A stretch of 64,000 nt of DNA from an uncultured Dehalococcoidia bacterium (GCA_958296245.1 OY282458.1:1510777-1574776), one strand, 5' to 3'. Counted from the first letter of the stretch, positions 9,137 through 17,864 are shown. Made by a program: numbers and translations. Notes: a model not told the origin generated them from the sequence alone.

Positions 9137-9937
9137 CTACGAGGTCGATGAGAAACTCCCGGCGTCCCTCGGCAGGTCGCGGCTCAGCATACGCACCCTG
9201 TCTTCCGTGGTTATGTAGGGCTTGATCTTCCGCGCGAACTCTCCGAAGGTCTCCTCCACAGAGGCGTCGGTCGTGTCCAGGTCGAACCTGTAGGTCAGCA
9301 GCGAGTTCTCGTACTCCTCCTCGAAGCGCTCCAGGACCAGCTCGGTGTCCTCCTCCCGGAATGGCGTTGCGCCGTGCCGGTGAGGGAAGGGGCTCTTGCG
9401 CTCCCGGAAACGCTTCCTGATCGCCTCCGGCGCAGCTTTCATGAGCACCAGGACCGTGTCCGGGATCACCTTCAGGACGCTCTTGTCTAGCGTCCGGGCC
9501 AGCTTCCTGCGGTCGCCGTACTGCCCCACGCCGCCGTAGCCGTAGTACAGCGGGGCGTAGACGGCCTCCCCGTAGTACCAGTCGATGAAGAACATGTCCT
9601 CGTACTCGATGTAGTTCACGGCGTACCCCAGCGAGAACTTGTTCATGATGTTGTACCGCTGGAAGTACTCCATCAGCCCAGGCGGCAGCGTGAGGACATG
9701 CTTCTGGCCCGCCTCGACCTGCTCATCATCGTGGTGGCCGGTGGTGTGCATTATGTAGGGGATATTGAAGTGGTCGTGAAACTTGTGGAAGCGCGGTTCC
9801 TCGTCCTCGACGTCCGCAGCGCGCCCGTGTGGGCCGACCCCGATGTCTTGGCCCGTCTGCTCGGCCCACCATCTCTCTATCCGGAGCGCCAGCGTGTGTT
9901 TTCCCGCGTACTCGATTCCGGCTAGGATAAGTCTCAT
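9137..9937 (-). CDS. P-loop NTPase, putative nucleotide/nucleoside kinase-like protein
   Basis: A 266-residue protein that starts MRLILAGIEYAGKHTL, a Walker A-like loop (GIEYAGKHT) in a thymidylate-kinase-like position. The rest is rich in aromatic and acidic residues, with a DTVLVLMKAAPEAIRKRFRER segment that resembles the lid/LID-arginine region of small kinases. No exact family is recognised. It lies downstream of mcrC on the same strand, 67 bases away. It may be a passenger of the defence island or an unrelated housekeeping gene. Confidence 0.65.
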   Translation of the reverse strand: MRLILAGIEYAGKHTLALRIERWWAEQTGQDIGVGPHGRAADVEDEEPRFHKFHDHFNIPYIMHTTGHHDDEQVEAGQKHVLTLPPGLMEYFQRYNIMNKFSLGYAVNYIEYEDMFFIDWYYGEAVYAPLYYGYGGVGQYGDRRKLARTLDKSVLKVIPDTVLVLMKAAPEAIRKRFRERKSPFPHRHGATPFREEDTELVLERFEEEYENSLLTYRFDLDTTDASVEETFGEFARKIKPYITTEDRVRMLSRDLPRDAGSFSSTS

Positions 9938-10004
9938 TGCGCACCTCTTCGGGATTTATTCACGCCATCCTTTCCATCCACGTCAACCTCCCCATTCCCC
10001 CGGG

Positions 10005-11222
10005 TCATGCGGCTTGCCGCAGCCTCAGCGCCTCATCGCGCCGCGCCTTGACCTTCTCCGCCAGCCATCCGACGCGTGCGAGTATATCCTCGAGTGTGCC
10101 AGACAGATCGAGCGCGACGATCTCCAGCCGCTTGCCGGCGTGCCTGATTTCGTGGACCACCGGCTCCGCCTCGCCCTGAGCGTATATAAGCATCCCGCCC
10201 GGCAGATCAAGCGCGGTAACATAGGCGAGCATCTGGCACAGGTCGGCCACGGGTACGGACCCGTCGGTGAGGTTCTTGTACTTGGCGTCGCCCACGAACA
10301 CGCAGTTCTCGCCGCGCCACCAGGTGAGGTCGGGCCGGAGACGCACCTTACCTTCCTCATCGAGGCTCGGAATTTCCCTTTCTAGGAACACGCGCTCGGA
10401 GACGCGCAGCGCCTCCCGCAGCGCCACCATTACGAACTCCTGGAAGACGAAGTTCATGTCCATCAGGAACCCGGACGCCCGCACTTCGCCCCGGCCCGCC
10501 TCGAACGCGCCGTGCCGCAGGACGAGCCGCGACAGCGCCACGACGTCTTGGTAGTGCTCGTTCAGCCGGTCGAAAGCGACCTCCGGGACGTTGCTCGGAG
10601 GGAACGGGACGAGCGAGACGCTTTCCAGCATCCCGGCAACCCGTCCCAGCCCCCGGCGCGCCGTCGGCGAGCGCAGCCGCATCCCGCCCAGCCGGTACAC
10701 AGCCGCCTTCACCAGACGGTTCGCCAATATGTCGTCCGTGAACTCGTCGTAGCGCACCTCGACGGGCAGGGGGGCGTCGAACCTGCGCCGTATCTGCTCG
10801 TCGAACCTGATGCGTCCGCGCACGGTGTGCAGTGCCTCCTCCTCCGTGCGGTAGCCGTGGAGCAGCCCGCGTGAAAAGGCCCGGCGGGCGTGGGAGGCTA
10901 ACGCGAGTGCGAGCACGTCGGGCAACTCGTCCTCTCTGCGGAAGGTGAAGTCCTCATCCCGCAATACGACCTTTCCAATTGCGTAGCAGGCGAGCGACAG
11001 CAGCTTCGGGATGCCTATCTTGGGCCGAATCAGTATGGATAGGCCGCCTATCTCGACCGCGCCGACGGTCGAGCCGGGCCTCATGTAGTACTCGCTGCTC
11101 CCACCGGCGGCCGGCGTAATGGAGAGCCTGAGTTTCGTCTCACCCAGCAGGTCGTCAAACTCAGTGGGCGAGAGCGTATGCGGCCCGCTCTGCTGGTACT
11201 CCTTCAGGTCGATCTGACGCAT
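10005..11222 (-). CDS. mcrC: McrC-family nuclease subunit of a McrBC-type restriction system
   Basis: The nuclease partner of McrB GTPases; McrBC systems cut DNA with modified cytosines. The 405-residue protein has an N-terminal beta-rich region. A PD-(D/E)XK site lies near residue 310: LRPDLTWW, then FVGDAKYKN. The ATG at 11222 overlaps the upstream mcrB stop (TGATG), so translation is coupled; an in-frame GTG at 11225 is less likely. It is the only complete mcrC here, although three mcrB genes precede it on this strand. It would have to serve all three. Confidence 0.92.
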   Translation of the reverse strand: MRQIDLKEYQQSGPHTLSPTEFDDLLGETKLRLSITPAAGGSSEYYMRPGSTVGAVEIGGLSILIRPKIGIPKLLSLACYAIGKVVLRDEDFTFRREDELPDVLALALASHARRAFSRGLLHGYRTEEEALHTVRGRIRFDEQIRRRFDAPLPVEVRYDEFTDDILANRLVKAAVYRLGGMRLRSPTARRGLGRVAGMLESVSLVPFPPSNVPEVAFDRLNEHYQDVVALSRLVLRHGAFEAGRGEVRASGFLMDMNFVFQEFVMVALREALRVSERVFLEREIPSLDEEGKVRLRPDLTWWRGENCVFVGDAKYKNLTDGSVPVADLCQMLAYVTALDLPGGMLIYAQGEAEPVVHEIRHAGKRLEIVALDLSGTLEDILARVGWLAEKVKARRDEALRLRQAA

Positions 11223-12802
11223 CACTGCGCGCCGCCGCCCTCGTTCTCGTCGGACTGCTGCGTCTCTGCGCCATCGCCTGCTCCGCGCAGCTTATCGAGG
11301 GCGAACTCGTCGAGACCCTCGCGTTCCGCGAATAGGCGTTCCTCAATATAGGGGAGCACGCTGTGCTTCCAGATGCGGTCTACCGCCTCATCGTCGAGGC
11401 CGGCCTTCATGAAGTAGCTCGGCCCGATGGCGGCGTGCCGGTCTTCCTTCAACTGCTTGTTCGCCTGCTCGACGACGCCAGCCACCCAATCCATATCGGG
11501 CGCCTTCTCTTTCAGCCAGCGGCGGAGCACGCCCTTGATCGGCTCATCGTCCGGGTGGAACTCCACGAAGTAGAACCGGCGCCGCAGCGCCAGGTCCACC
11601 AGCGCGATGGAGCGGTCCGCCGTGTTCATCGTCCCGATGACGTAGAGGTTGTTGGGTAGGAAGAATGGCTCGTCCGAGTACTGTAGGCGCATCTCGCGGT
11701 CGCGGTACTCCAGCAGGAAATACAGCTCTCCGAACACCTTGGCGAGGTTGCCCCGGTTGATCTCGTCTATGACAAGGAAGTGGTCCGCATCCGGCTCGCT
11801 CTGCGCGCGTTTGGCGGCCCTCAGCAGCGGCCCGTTCCGCAGCTCGAATCCGGGCCGGCCGTCTTTCAGGGTAGGGCGGTAGCCTTGCACGAAATCCTCG
11901 TAGGCGTATGACGGGTGGAGCTGGACCAGTGTGACCCGCTCCTTCGAGCCGGCGAGGCGCTCGGCGAGCTCCTGAGCAACGTAGGTCTTACCGGTGCCCG
12001 GCGGCCCTTGGAATATGACCTGACGTTTTTCGTATAGCAGCGATTGGATACCGCGTAGGAATTCGGCGGTGAGATGCAGTTCGGTGGCGAGGGTGAGGAG
12101 GTCAGAGGGAACCATATCGGAATCCGGCGGTGCCGGTGGGCCGTCTTCTTGCTGTCTGGGAAGATTCCAAAACTTGTCGTAATGGCTCAACCAAACCATC
12201 GACTGCGCGTCGAGGCGGTGTCGTAAGGTCAGCCCACGCTTCGACGCCTGTTCCATGAATCGGTCGAGGAAGCCAAGAGCGTGGTCGTACAGCGCCGCCT
12301 CGTCCGCGTTCTGCTCTGGGGAGTCGTATCCAGTACGCTCGTATGCCTTTTTGAATGCCCTAGTCTTGAACGGCGGGTACCGCTCGGCGTCCAATCCCAT
12401 CAGCAACACTGACACAACGTTTGTTCGGCTTCCCGGGGTCTGCAAAACATCCTGATGGAATAGCCTACAGAAGGCACGGATTCGCTCAGAGACAGAGGGG
12501 TAGTCCCGCGTCCAAATCGCCCGCAACGCTCGCAGCGCAGCGTTCGGGGACTCGTTGATCCAACTCTTGAATTTCGCTTGATCAATTTGGAAGATGAGTG
12601 GGAATTTGCTAGCAGAGATCCCTTTCTTTACCAAGTCTGCCCAGTTGGCATCTTCGGCAAGCACCGCTTTCCGCGCCGCCGCGAGCCTTCGACCTGTCTC
12701 AACCTTGGGGGCAATATCGCCTTTTACTTCTTCTTCTTCAAGGTGGCCAATCGTTTTGGCGTGTCTGACGAACTCGTCCCAAGGGTTAAAGTCAGGATCC
12801 AT
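11222..12802 (-). CDS. mcrB: McrB-family AAA+ GTPase, copy 1 (next to mcrC)
   Basis: The motor subunit of a McrBC-type system, 526 residues. Residues 1-240 or so are a sensor/recognition region unlike that of the other two copies. The AAA+ module follows: Walker A GPPGTGKT, Walker B FLVIDEINRGNLAK and the McrB signature GTMNTADRS with LRRRF. Its motor region (about 830 bases) is nearly identical to copies 2 and 3. A GAGGGAG box lies before the ATG and a promoter-like TTGTCG-18-TAGAAT at 12835-12864. The N-terminal half looks less GC-rich than neighbouring genes, which suggests a separate origin. It couples to mcrC by TGATG. Confidence 0.9.
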   Translation of the reverse strand: MDPDFNPWDEFVRHAKTIGHLEEEEVKGDIAPKVETGRRLAAARKAVLAEDANWADLVKKGISASKFPLIFQIDQAKFKSWINESPNAALRALRAIWTRDYPSVSERIRAFCRLFHQDVLQTPGSRTNVVSVLLMGLDAERYPPFKTRAFKKAYERTGYDSPEQNADEAALYDHALGFLDRFMEQASKRGLTLRHRLDAQSMVWLSHYDKFWNLPRQQEDGPPAPPDSDMVPSDLLTLATELHLTAEFLRGIQSLLYEKRQVIFQGPPGTGKTYVAQELAERLAGSKERVTLVQLHPSYAYEDFVQGYRPTLKDGRPGFELRNGPLLRAAKRAQSEPDADHFLVIDEINRGNLAKVFGELYFLLEYRDREMRLQYSDEPFFLPNNLYVIGTMNTADRSIALVDLALRRRFYFVEFHPDDEPIKGVLRRWLKEKAPDMDWVAGVVEQANKQLKEDRHAAIGPSYFMKAGLDDEAVDRIWKHSVLPYIEERLFAEREGLDEFALDKLRGAGDGAETQQSDENEGGGAQ

Positions 12803-12834
12803 TTGTTCTCCCTCGGATGCTGTTTGCTGGGAGC

Positions 12835-12864
12835 ATTCTAGCCCGCCCAGAGAGTGGTCGACAA
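12835..12864 (-). promoter_or_regulatory. Putative promoter of mcrB copy 1
   Basis: Read on the minus strand: TTGTCG (12859-12864), an 18-base spacer, TAGAAT (12835-12840). A GGGCTAGAATG-like box also precedes mcrB copy 3, so the element seems to have been duplicated with the gene. Copy 2 lacks it. Confidence 0.45.
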
Positions 12865-12879
12865 GCCGCAGCCTCGCAA

Positions 12880-13068
12880 CATGGACAGGCCGTCTATCTC
12901 GACCGCGCCGACGGTCGAGCCGGACCTCATGTAGTACTCGCTGCTCCCACCGGCGGCCGGCGTAATGGAGAGCCTGAGTTTCGCCTCACCCAGCAGGTCG
13001 TCGAACTCAGTGGGCGAGAGCGTATGCGGCCCGCTCTGCTGGTACTCCTTCAGGTCGATCTAACGCAT
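12880..13068 (-). pseudogene. Truncated mcrC 5' remnant (stub 1)
   Basis: About 63 codons matching the first 64 residues of mcrC nearly base for base, joined to the stop of mcrB copy 2 by the same TGATG overlap. The third codon is TAG where the intact gene has CAG, and similarity stops abruptly near 12880. Only a Met-Arg dipeptide could be made. It is the relic of an mcrBC unit whose mcrC body was lost when copy 1 became joined downstream. Confidence 0.85.
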
Positions 13069-14849
13069 CACGGCGCGCCGCCGCCCTGATTCTCCGCGCC
13101 GGACTGCGCCTCCGCGCCATCGCCTGCCTGGGGGTCGGGAGTGCCCGCCCCGCGCAGCTTATCGAGGGCGAACTCGTCGAGACCCTCGCGTTCTACGAAG
13201 AGGCGCTCCTCGACGTAGGGGAGCACGCTGTGCTTCCAGATGCGGTCTACCGCCTCATCGTCGAGGCCGGCCTTCATGAAGTAGCTCGGCCCGATGGCGG
13301 CGTGTCGGTCTCCCTTCAATTGCTTGTTCGCCTGCTCGACGACGCCGGCCACCCAATCCATGCCGGGCGCCTTGGCCTGTATCCAGCGACGGAGCACGCC
13401 CTTGATCGGCTTATCGTCCGGGTGGAACTCCACGAAGTAGAACCGGCGCCGCAGCGCCAGGTCCACCAGTGCGATGGAGCGGTCCGCCGTGTTCATCGTC
13501 CCGATTACGTAGAGGTTCTTGGGTAGGGAGAATGGCTCGTCCGAGTACTGGAGGCGCATCTCGCGGTCGCGGTACTCCAGCAGGAAATACAGCTCTCCGA
13601 ACACCTTGGCGAGGTTGCCCCGGTTGATCTCGTCTATGACAAGGAAGTGGTCCGCATCCGGCTCGTCCTGCGCGCGTTTGGCGGCCCGCAGCAGCGGCCC
13701 GTTCCGCAGCTCGAATCCGGGCTGGCCGTCTTTCAGGGTAGGGCGGTAGCCTTGCACGAAATCCTCGTAGGCGTATGAGGGGTGGAGCTGGACCAGTGTG
13801 ACCCACTCCTTCAAGCCGGCGAGGCACTCGGCGAGCTCCTGAGCAACGTAGGTCTTCCCCGTGCCCGGCGGCCCCTGGAAGATGACCTGACGTTTTTCGT
13901 ATAGCAGGGTCTTGATTTCGCGAAGGAACTTGGCGGGGAGGAATAACTCCTCAGCGAGCGCCTGCAGGTCAGGGTAGGGAACCTCCGGGCCGTCCGTTTC
14001 AGAAGAGGTGTCTTCTTCAGATAGTCCACCTAGCTTGGGATCCCACTGTGAGCGGATGTCATAGAAGTCAAAGTCGTGCTCGAGCTCGGCCTCGAGGCCT
14101 CGGCGAATCTGATAGATCTTGCGGTCAACATCCGGCGTCGGCTGAGTGACGAAGCGTGCGAACGCCTCTGCGCCGGCTATGAGTTCCTTGTGCCGGAAAG
14201 TTACGATACTATCGAAGTAGTCGGGAAAGACAAAGTGGAGCAGAGCCTCGCGTTGCTCGAAATCTATCATACTCGCGTTGAGCCGCTCGAGATACTCGTT
14301 GCCTTGCGTTGCAAAAGCTTTGAACGCCCACGGGTCCTCGAGCAAACGTTGGCGCTCGCCCGAATCCAACCCCTTCCACTGCTCTACGAACTTTACGAGG
14401 AACCCAACGTGAACTGGAAGTGCCCATTTGAGTTTCGCAGAGGCAGCCTTAGAGGCAGCTATACCAGGCGTTAGACCGTCTACAAGATCGGCAGGAATTT
14501 CTATTTGCCGCTCCGACCAACCCAGCACCCGCTTGAGCCGATTATATTTCGTATCACCCCGCATGTCTGTACGATGCATAATGAGGAAGTGGAAGTAGAG
14601 CGCCTCCCCCATCAGTTGGCAGACCTCCGGGGGGCTGCCTGCTAGCTGCCTTTGAAACATCTCGTGGTAACCGCGCCATTCCTCAACCGGCTTACCTAAC
14701 CACTCCCGAAGCTCCCCAAGCCAGTGGCTGGACCAGATAGCCTTGCCGGGCGTGAAGAGCGAGTCGTCGGCCCGCAGCGCGCAATCAACCCACTTCTGCG
14801 CCGCCGCGTACACCTTCTCTGCTCCGTCGTGTGTCTTCCTGCTGCCCAT
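13068..14849 (-). CDS. mcrB: McrB-family AAA+ GTPase, copy 2 (middle of array)
   Basis: 593 residues. The N-terminal region (1-310) contains the McrB-type segment REALLHFVFPDYFDSIVTF and is related to copy 3 but unrelated to copy 1. The AAA+ module carries GPPGTGKT, FLVIDEINRGN and GTMNTADRS. A TTG in frame at 14870 exists, but AAAGGAG before the ATG at 14849, shared with copy 3, fixes the start. The promoter-like box seen before copies 1 and 3 is missing: similarity to copy 3's upstream begins only at ACACTCTTG. Expression may therefore depend on readthrough from copy 3. Its stop couples to a dead mcrC stub. Confidence 0.9.
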   Translation of the reverse strand: MGSRKTHDGAEKVYAAAQKWVDCALRADDSLFTPGKAIWSSHWLGELREWLGKPVEEWRGYHEMFQRQLAGSPPEVCQLMGEALYFHFLIMHRTDMRGDTKYNRLKRVLGWSERQIEIPADLVDGLTPGIAASKAASAKLKWALPVHVGFLVKFVEQWKGLDSGERQRLLEDPWAFKAFATQGNEYLERLNASMIDFEQREALLHFVFPDYFDSIVTFRHKELIAGAEAFARFVTQPTPDVDRKIYQIRRGLEAELEHDFDFYDIRSQWDPKLGGLSEEDTSSETDGPEVPYPDLQALAEELFLPAKFLREIKTLLYEKRQVIFQGPPGTGKTYVAQELAECLAGLKEWVTLVQLHPSYAYEDFVQGYRPTLKDGQPGFELRNGPLLRAAKRAQDEPDADHFLVIDEINRGNLAKVFGELYFLLEYRDREMRLQYSDEPFSLPKNLYVIGTMNTADRSIALVDLALRRRFYFVEFHPDDKPIKGVLRRWIQAKAPGMDWVAGVVEQANKQLKGDRHAAIGPSYFMKAGLDDEAVDRIWKHSVLPYVEERLFVEREGLDEFALDKLRGAGTPDPQAGDGAEAQSGAENQGGGAP

Positions 14850-14879
14850 ACTCGCGTTCTCCTTTCCCAAGAGTGTCAG

Positions 14880-15020
14880 GTAGTATTCCCTGCTCTCACC
14901 GGCGGCCGGCGTAATGGAGAGCCTGAGATCTTTCGCCTCACACAGCAGGTCGTCGTGCTCAGTGGGTGAGAGCGTATACGGCTCGCTCTGCTGGTACTCC
15001 TTCAGGTCGATCTAACGCAT
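14880..15020 (-). pseudogene. Truncated mcrC 5' remnant (stub 2)
   Basis: About 45 codons of the mcrC N-terminus after mcrB copy 3, again entered by TGATG, with the same CAG-to-TAG change at codon 3 as stub 1. It is more diverged (extra codon, several substitutions) and shorter than stub 1. The shared nonsense change implies the stubs descend from one already-inactive mcrC or were homogenised by gene conversion. Confidence 0.82.
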
Positions 15021-16771
15021 CACTGCGCGCCGCCGCCCTGATTCTCCGCGTCGGACTGCGTCTCCGCGCCATCGTCTGCCTGGGGGTCGGGAGTGCCCGC
15101 CCCGCGCAGCTTATCAAGGGCGAACTCGTCGAGACCCTCGCGTTCCGCGAATAGGCGTTCCTCAATATAGGGGAGCACGCTGTGCTTCCAGATGCGCTCT
15201 ACCGCCTCATCGTCGAGGGGGTCCTTCATGAAGTAGCTCGGCCCGATGGCGGCGTGCCGGTCTTCCTTCAACTGCTGCTTCTCGTTCGCCCGCTCTACGG
15301 CGTCAGCCACCCAATCCATGCCGGGCGCCTTGGCCTGTATCCAGCGGCGGAGCACGCCCTTGATCGGCTCATCGTCCGGGTGGAACTCCACGAAGTAGAA
15401 CCGGCGCCGCAGCGCCAGGTCCACCAGCGCGATGGAGCGGTCCGCCGTGTTCATCGTCCCGATTACGTAGAGGTTCTTAGGTAGGGAGAATGGCTCTTCC
15501 GAGTACTGGAGGCGCATCTCGCGGTCGCGGTACTCCAGCAGGAAATACAGCTCCCCGAACACCTTGGCGAGGTTGCCCCGGTTGATCTCGTCTATGACAA
15601 GGAAGTGGTGCGCACCCGGCTCTCCCTGCGCGCGTTTGGCGGCCCTCAGCAGCGGCCCGTTCCGCAGCTCGAATCCGGGCTGGCCGTCTTTCAGGGCAGG
15701 GCGGTAGCCTTGCACGAAATCCTCGTAGGCGTATGACGGGTGGAGCTGGACCAGTGTGACCCGCTCCTTCGAGCCGGCGAGGCGCGCGGCGAGCTCCTGC
15801 GCAACGTAGGTCTTCCCCGTGCCCGGCGGCCCCTGGAAGATGACCTGACGTTTGTCGTATAGCAGGGTCTTGATTTCTCCAAGGAACTCAATGGAGAGGA
15901 ATAACTCCTCAGCGAGCGCCTGCAGGTCAGGGTAGGGAACCTCCGGGCCGTCCGTTTCAGAAGAGGCGTCTTCTTCAGCACTTGGCTTGGGGTACCACTG
16001 TGCGCGGATGTCTTCGTCAGCATAGAAGTCAAAGTCGGGCCCGAGCTCAGCCTCGAGGCCTCGGCGAATCTGAAGGATACTGCGGTCAACATCCTCCTCC
16101 GTCTGCTCAGTGACGAAGTGTGCGAACGCCTTTGCGTCGGCTATGAGTTCCTTGTACCAGACAGATACGATACCCTCGAATTTGTCGGGAAAGACAAGGT
16201 GGACCAGAGCCTCGCGTTGCTCGATATACTTGTTGCCTTGAGTTGCAAAATCTTTAAATGCCCACGGGTTCTCGAGCAAACGTTGGCGCTCGCCCGAATC
16301 CAATCCCTTCCACTGCTCTACGAACTTTACGAGGAACCCAACCTGAACTGGAAGTGCAAGCTTGAGTCTCGCATCGGCAGCTATACCAGGCGCTAGACCG
16401 TCTATGAGATCGGCAGGAATTTCTATTTGCTGCTCCGACCAACCCAGCACCTGCTTGAGCTGATCAACTTTCGTGCTACCCCACACGATTGTAGGATGCA
16501 CAATGAGGAAGTGGAAGTAGAGCACCTCCCCCATTAGCTGGTAGACCTCCGGGGGGCTGCCTGCTAGCTGCCTTTGAAACTTCTCGAAGAAAAACCCCTC
16601 TCCCTCATCCGGCTTATTTAACCGCTCCTGTAGCTCCCCAAGCCAGTGGCTGGACCAGATAGCCTCGCCGGGCGTGAAGAGCGAGTCGTCGGCCCGCAGC
16701 GCGCAATCAACCCACTTCTGCGCCGCCGCGTACACCTTCTCTGCTCCGTCGTGTGTCTTCCTGCTGCCCAT
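15020..16771 (-). CDS. mcrB: McrB-family AAA+ GTPase, copy 3 (first gene of array)
   Basis: 583 residues, the promoter-proximal gene of the array. The N-terminal region (1-300) is related to copy 2 but differs by several insertions/deletions and many substitutions. The AAA+ module (GPPGTGKT, FLVIDEINRGN, GTMNTADRS, LRRRF) is almost the same as in copies 1 and 2. AAAGGAG precedes the ATG. The pattern of conserved motor and diverging sensor is expected if the copies recognise different targets or ligands. It diverges from the PaREP1-like genes. Confidence 0.9.
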   Translation of the reverse strand: MGSRKTHDGAEKVYAAAQKWVDCALRADDSLFTPGEAIWSSHWLGELQERLNKPDEGEGFFFEKFQRQLAGSPPEVYQLMGEVLYFHFLIVHPTIVWGSTKVDQLKQVLGWSEQQIEIPADLIDGLAPGIAADARLKLALPVQVGFLVKFVEQWKGLDSGERQRLLENPWAFKDFATQGNKYIEQREALVHLVFPDKFEGIVSVWYKELIADAKAFAHFVTEQTEEDVDRSILQIRRGLEAELGPDFDFYADEDIRAQWYPKPSAEEDASSETDGPEVPYPDLQALAEELFLSIEFLGEIKTLLYDKRQVIFQGPPGTGKTYVAQELAARLAGSKERVTLVQLHPSYAYEDFVQGYRPALKDGQPGFELRNGPLLRAAKRAQGEPGAHHFLVIDEINRGNLAKVFGELYFLLEYRDREMRLQYSEEPFSLPKNLYVIGTMNTADRSIALVDLALRRRFYFVEFHPDDEPIKGVLRRWIQAKAPGMDWVADAVERANEKQQLKEDRHAAIGPSYFMKDPLDDEAVERIWKHSVLPYIEERLFAEREGLDEFALDKLRGAGTPDPQADDGAETQSDAENQGGGAQ

Positions 16772-16800
16772 ACTCGCGTTCTCCTTTCACAAGAGTGTTC

Positions 16801-16831
16801 ATTCTAGCCTGCCGGAAGGTGATTCGCACAA
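16801..16831 (-). promoter_or_regulatory. Putative promoter of the mcrB array
   Basis: On the minus strand: TTGTGC (16826-16831), a 19-base spacer, TAGAAT (16801-16806), about 30 bases before the mcrB copy 3 start. The -10 and its surroundings match the box before copy 1. The -35 and its spacing are poor. Confidence 0.4.
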
Positions 16832-16935
16832 ATAACCGAAGTGCCGCTGTCACGCCGCTTTGCGCCAGCTAACGCTCGGACGTGCAATAATACGGGCGGC
16901 GTTCATATGGCAAGACCATACTGCGGGGTGATTCG

Positions 16936-17319
16936 ATGACTTCCCGGGAGCGTGTCAGGGAGCCGGCGCGTCCCATGGACCATGTCCGGGCCGCGCTGGA
17001 CTTTCTGGAGGCGTCGGACCGCGAGTTCGACGAAGGAGACCGTCTTCAGGCGTCCGAGAAGCTATGGGGTGCGGCGTCTCACGCGGTGATGGCGGTCGCG
17101 GAGCGGCGCGATTGGCCCCACGGCAGTCACCGCGCGATGAAGAACGCCGTCGAGCGGCTCTCCGATGAGCACGATGACCCTCTCATCAAATACGGGTTCA
17201 GCGTTGCGGAGAAGTTCCACCGCAACTTCTACCATGACAACATGGAGGACTTCGAGCTGGACACCGACCGCCCCAAGGTGCGGGACTTCGTTGAAAGGGT
17301 GACCGCGCTGCTGCGCTGA
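16936..17319 (+). CDS. PaREP1/HEPN-like protein, copy A
   Basis: A 127-residue all-helical protein. ASEKLWGAASHAV and AEKFHRNFYHDNM match the core of the PaREP1 family (typical ASEKLWKAAEE... LHxNFYE), which belongs to the HEPN clan. HEPN proteins are often RNases or partners in toxin-antitoxin and defence systems, but PaREP1 proteins have no fixed biochemical role. It is divergent from the mcrB array and followed by a near-identical copy 545 bases downstream. No partner nucleotidyltransferase is adjacent. Confidence 0.72.
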   Translation: MTSRERVREPARPMDHVRAALDFLEASDREFDEGDRLQASEKLWGAASHAVMAVAERRDWPHGSHRAMKNAVERLSDEHDDPLIKYGFSVAEKFHRNFYHDNMEDFELDTDRPKVRDFVERVTALLR

Positions 17320-17480
17320 GCAACTGTTCAGACTTCGTGGCATCTCACACCGGAACACCCGGCTAACCGACAAACCATCCTGAAAATCCAAATCTGACAA
17401 GCCGCTGCCACGCGCTTTGCGCCAGCTAACGCCCGAACGTGCGATGCTCATACGGCAAGACCACACTGCGGGGTGATTCG

Positions 17481-17864
17481 ATGACTTCCCGGGAGCGTGT
17501 CAGGGAGCCGGCGCGGCCCATGGACCATGTCCGGGCCGCGCTGGACTTTCTGGAGGCGTCGGATCGCGAGTTCGACGAAGGAGACCGTCTTCAGGCGTCC
17601 GAGAAACTATGGGGTGCGGCGTCTCACGCGGTGATGGCGGTCGCGGAGCGGCGCGATTGGCCCCACGGCAGTCACCGCGCGATGAAGAACGCCGTCGAGC
17701 GGCTCTCCGATGAGCACGATGACCCTCTCATCAAATACGGGTTCGGATTCGCGGAGAAGTTCCACCGCAACTTCTACCATGCCAACATGGAGGACTTCGA
17801 GTTGGACACCGATCGCCCCAAGGTGCGGGACTTCGTTGAAAGGGTGACCGCGCTGCTGCGCTGA
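17481..17864 (+). CDS. PaREP1/HEPN-like protein, copy B
   Basis: 127 residues, differing from copy A at three positions only (Ser-to-Gly and Val-to-Phe just before AEKFHRNFYH, Asp-to-Ala just after it), all near the putative HEPN R-x3-H motif. The frame is open to 17439, but the ATG at 17481 corresponds exactly to copy A's start. Function is as uncertain as for copy A. The duplication suggests dosage or hetero-oligomer use. Confidence 0.7.
   Translation: MTSRERVREPARPMDHVRAALDFLEASDREFDEGDRLQASEKLWGAASHAVMAVAERRDWPHGSHRAMKNAVERLSDEHDDPLIKYGFGFAEKFHRNFYHANMEDFELDTDRPKVRDFVERVTALLR

Noticed and set aside
9698-9925. Plus-strand frame opposite the P-loop protein
   Set aside because: Shadow frame; the minus-strand frame has the Walker A motif.
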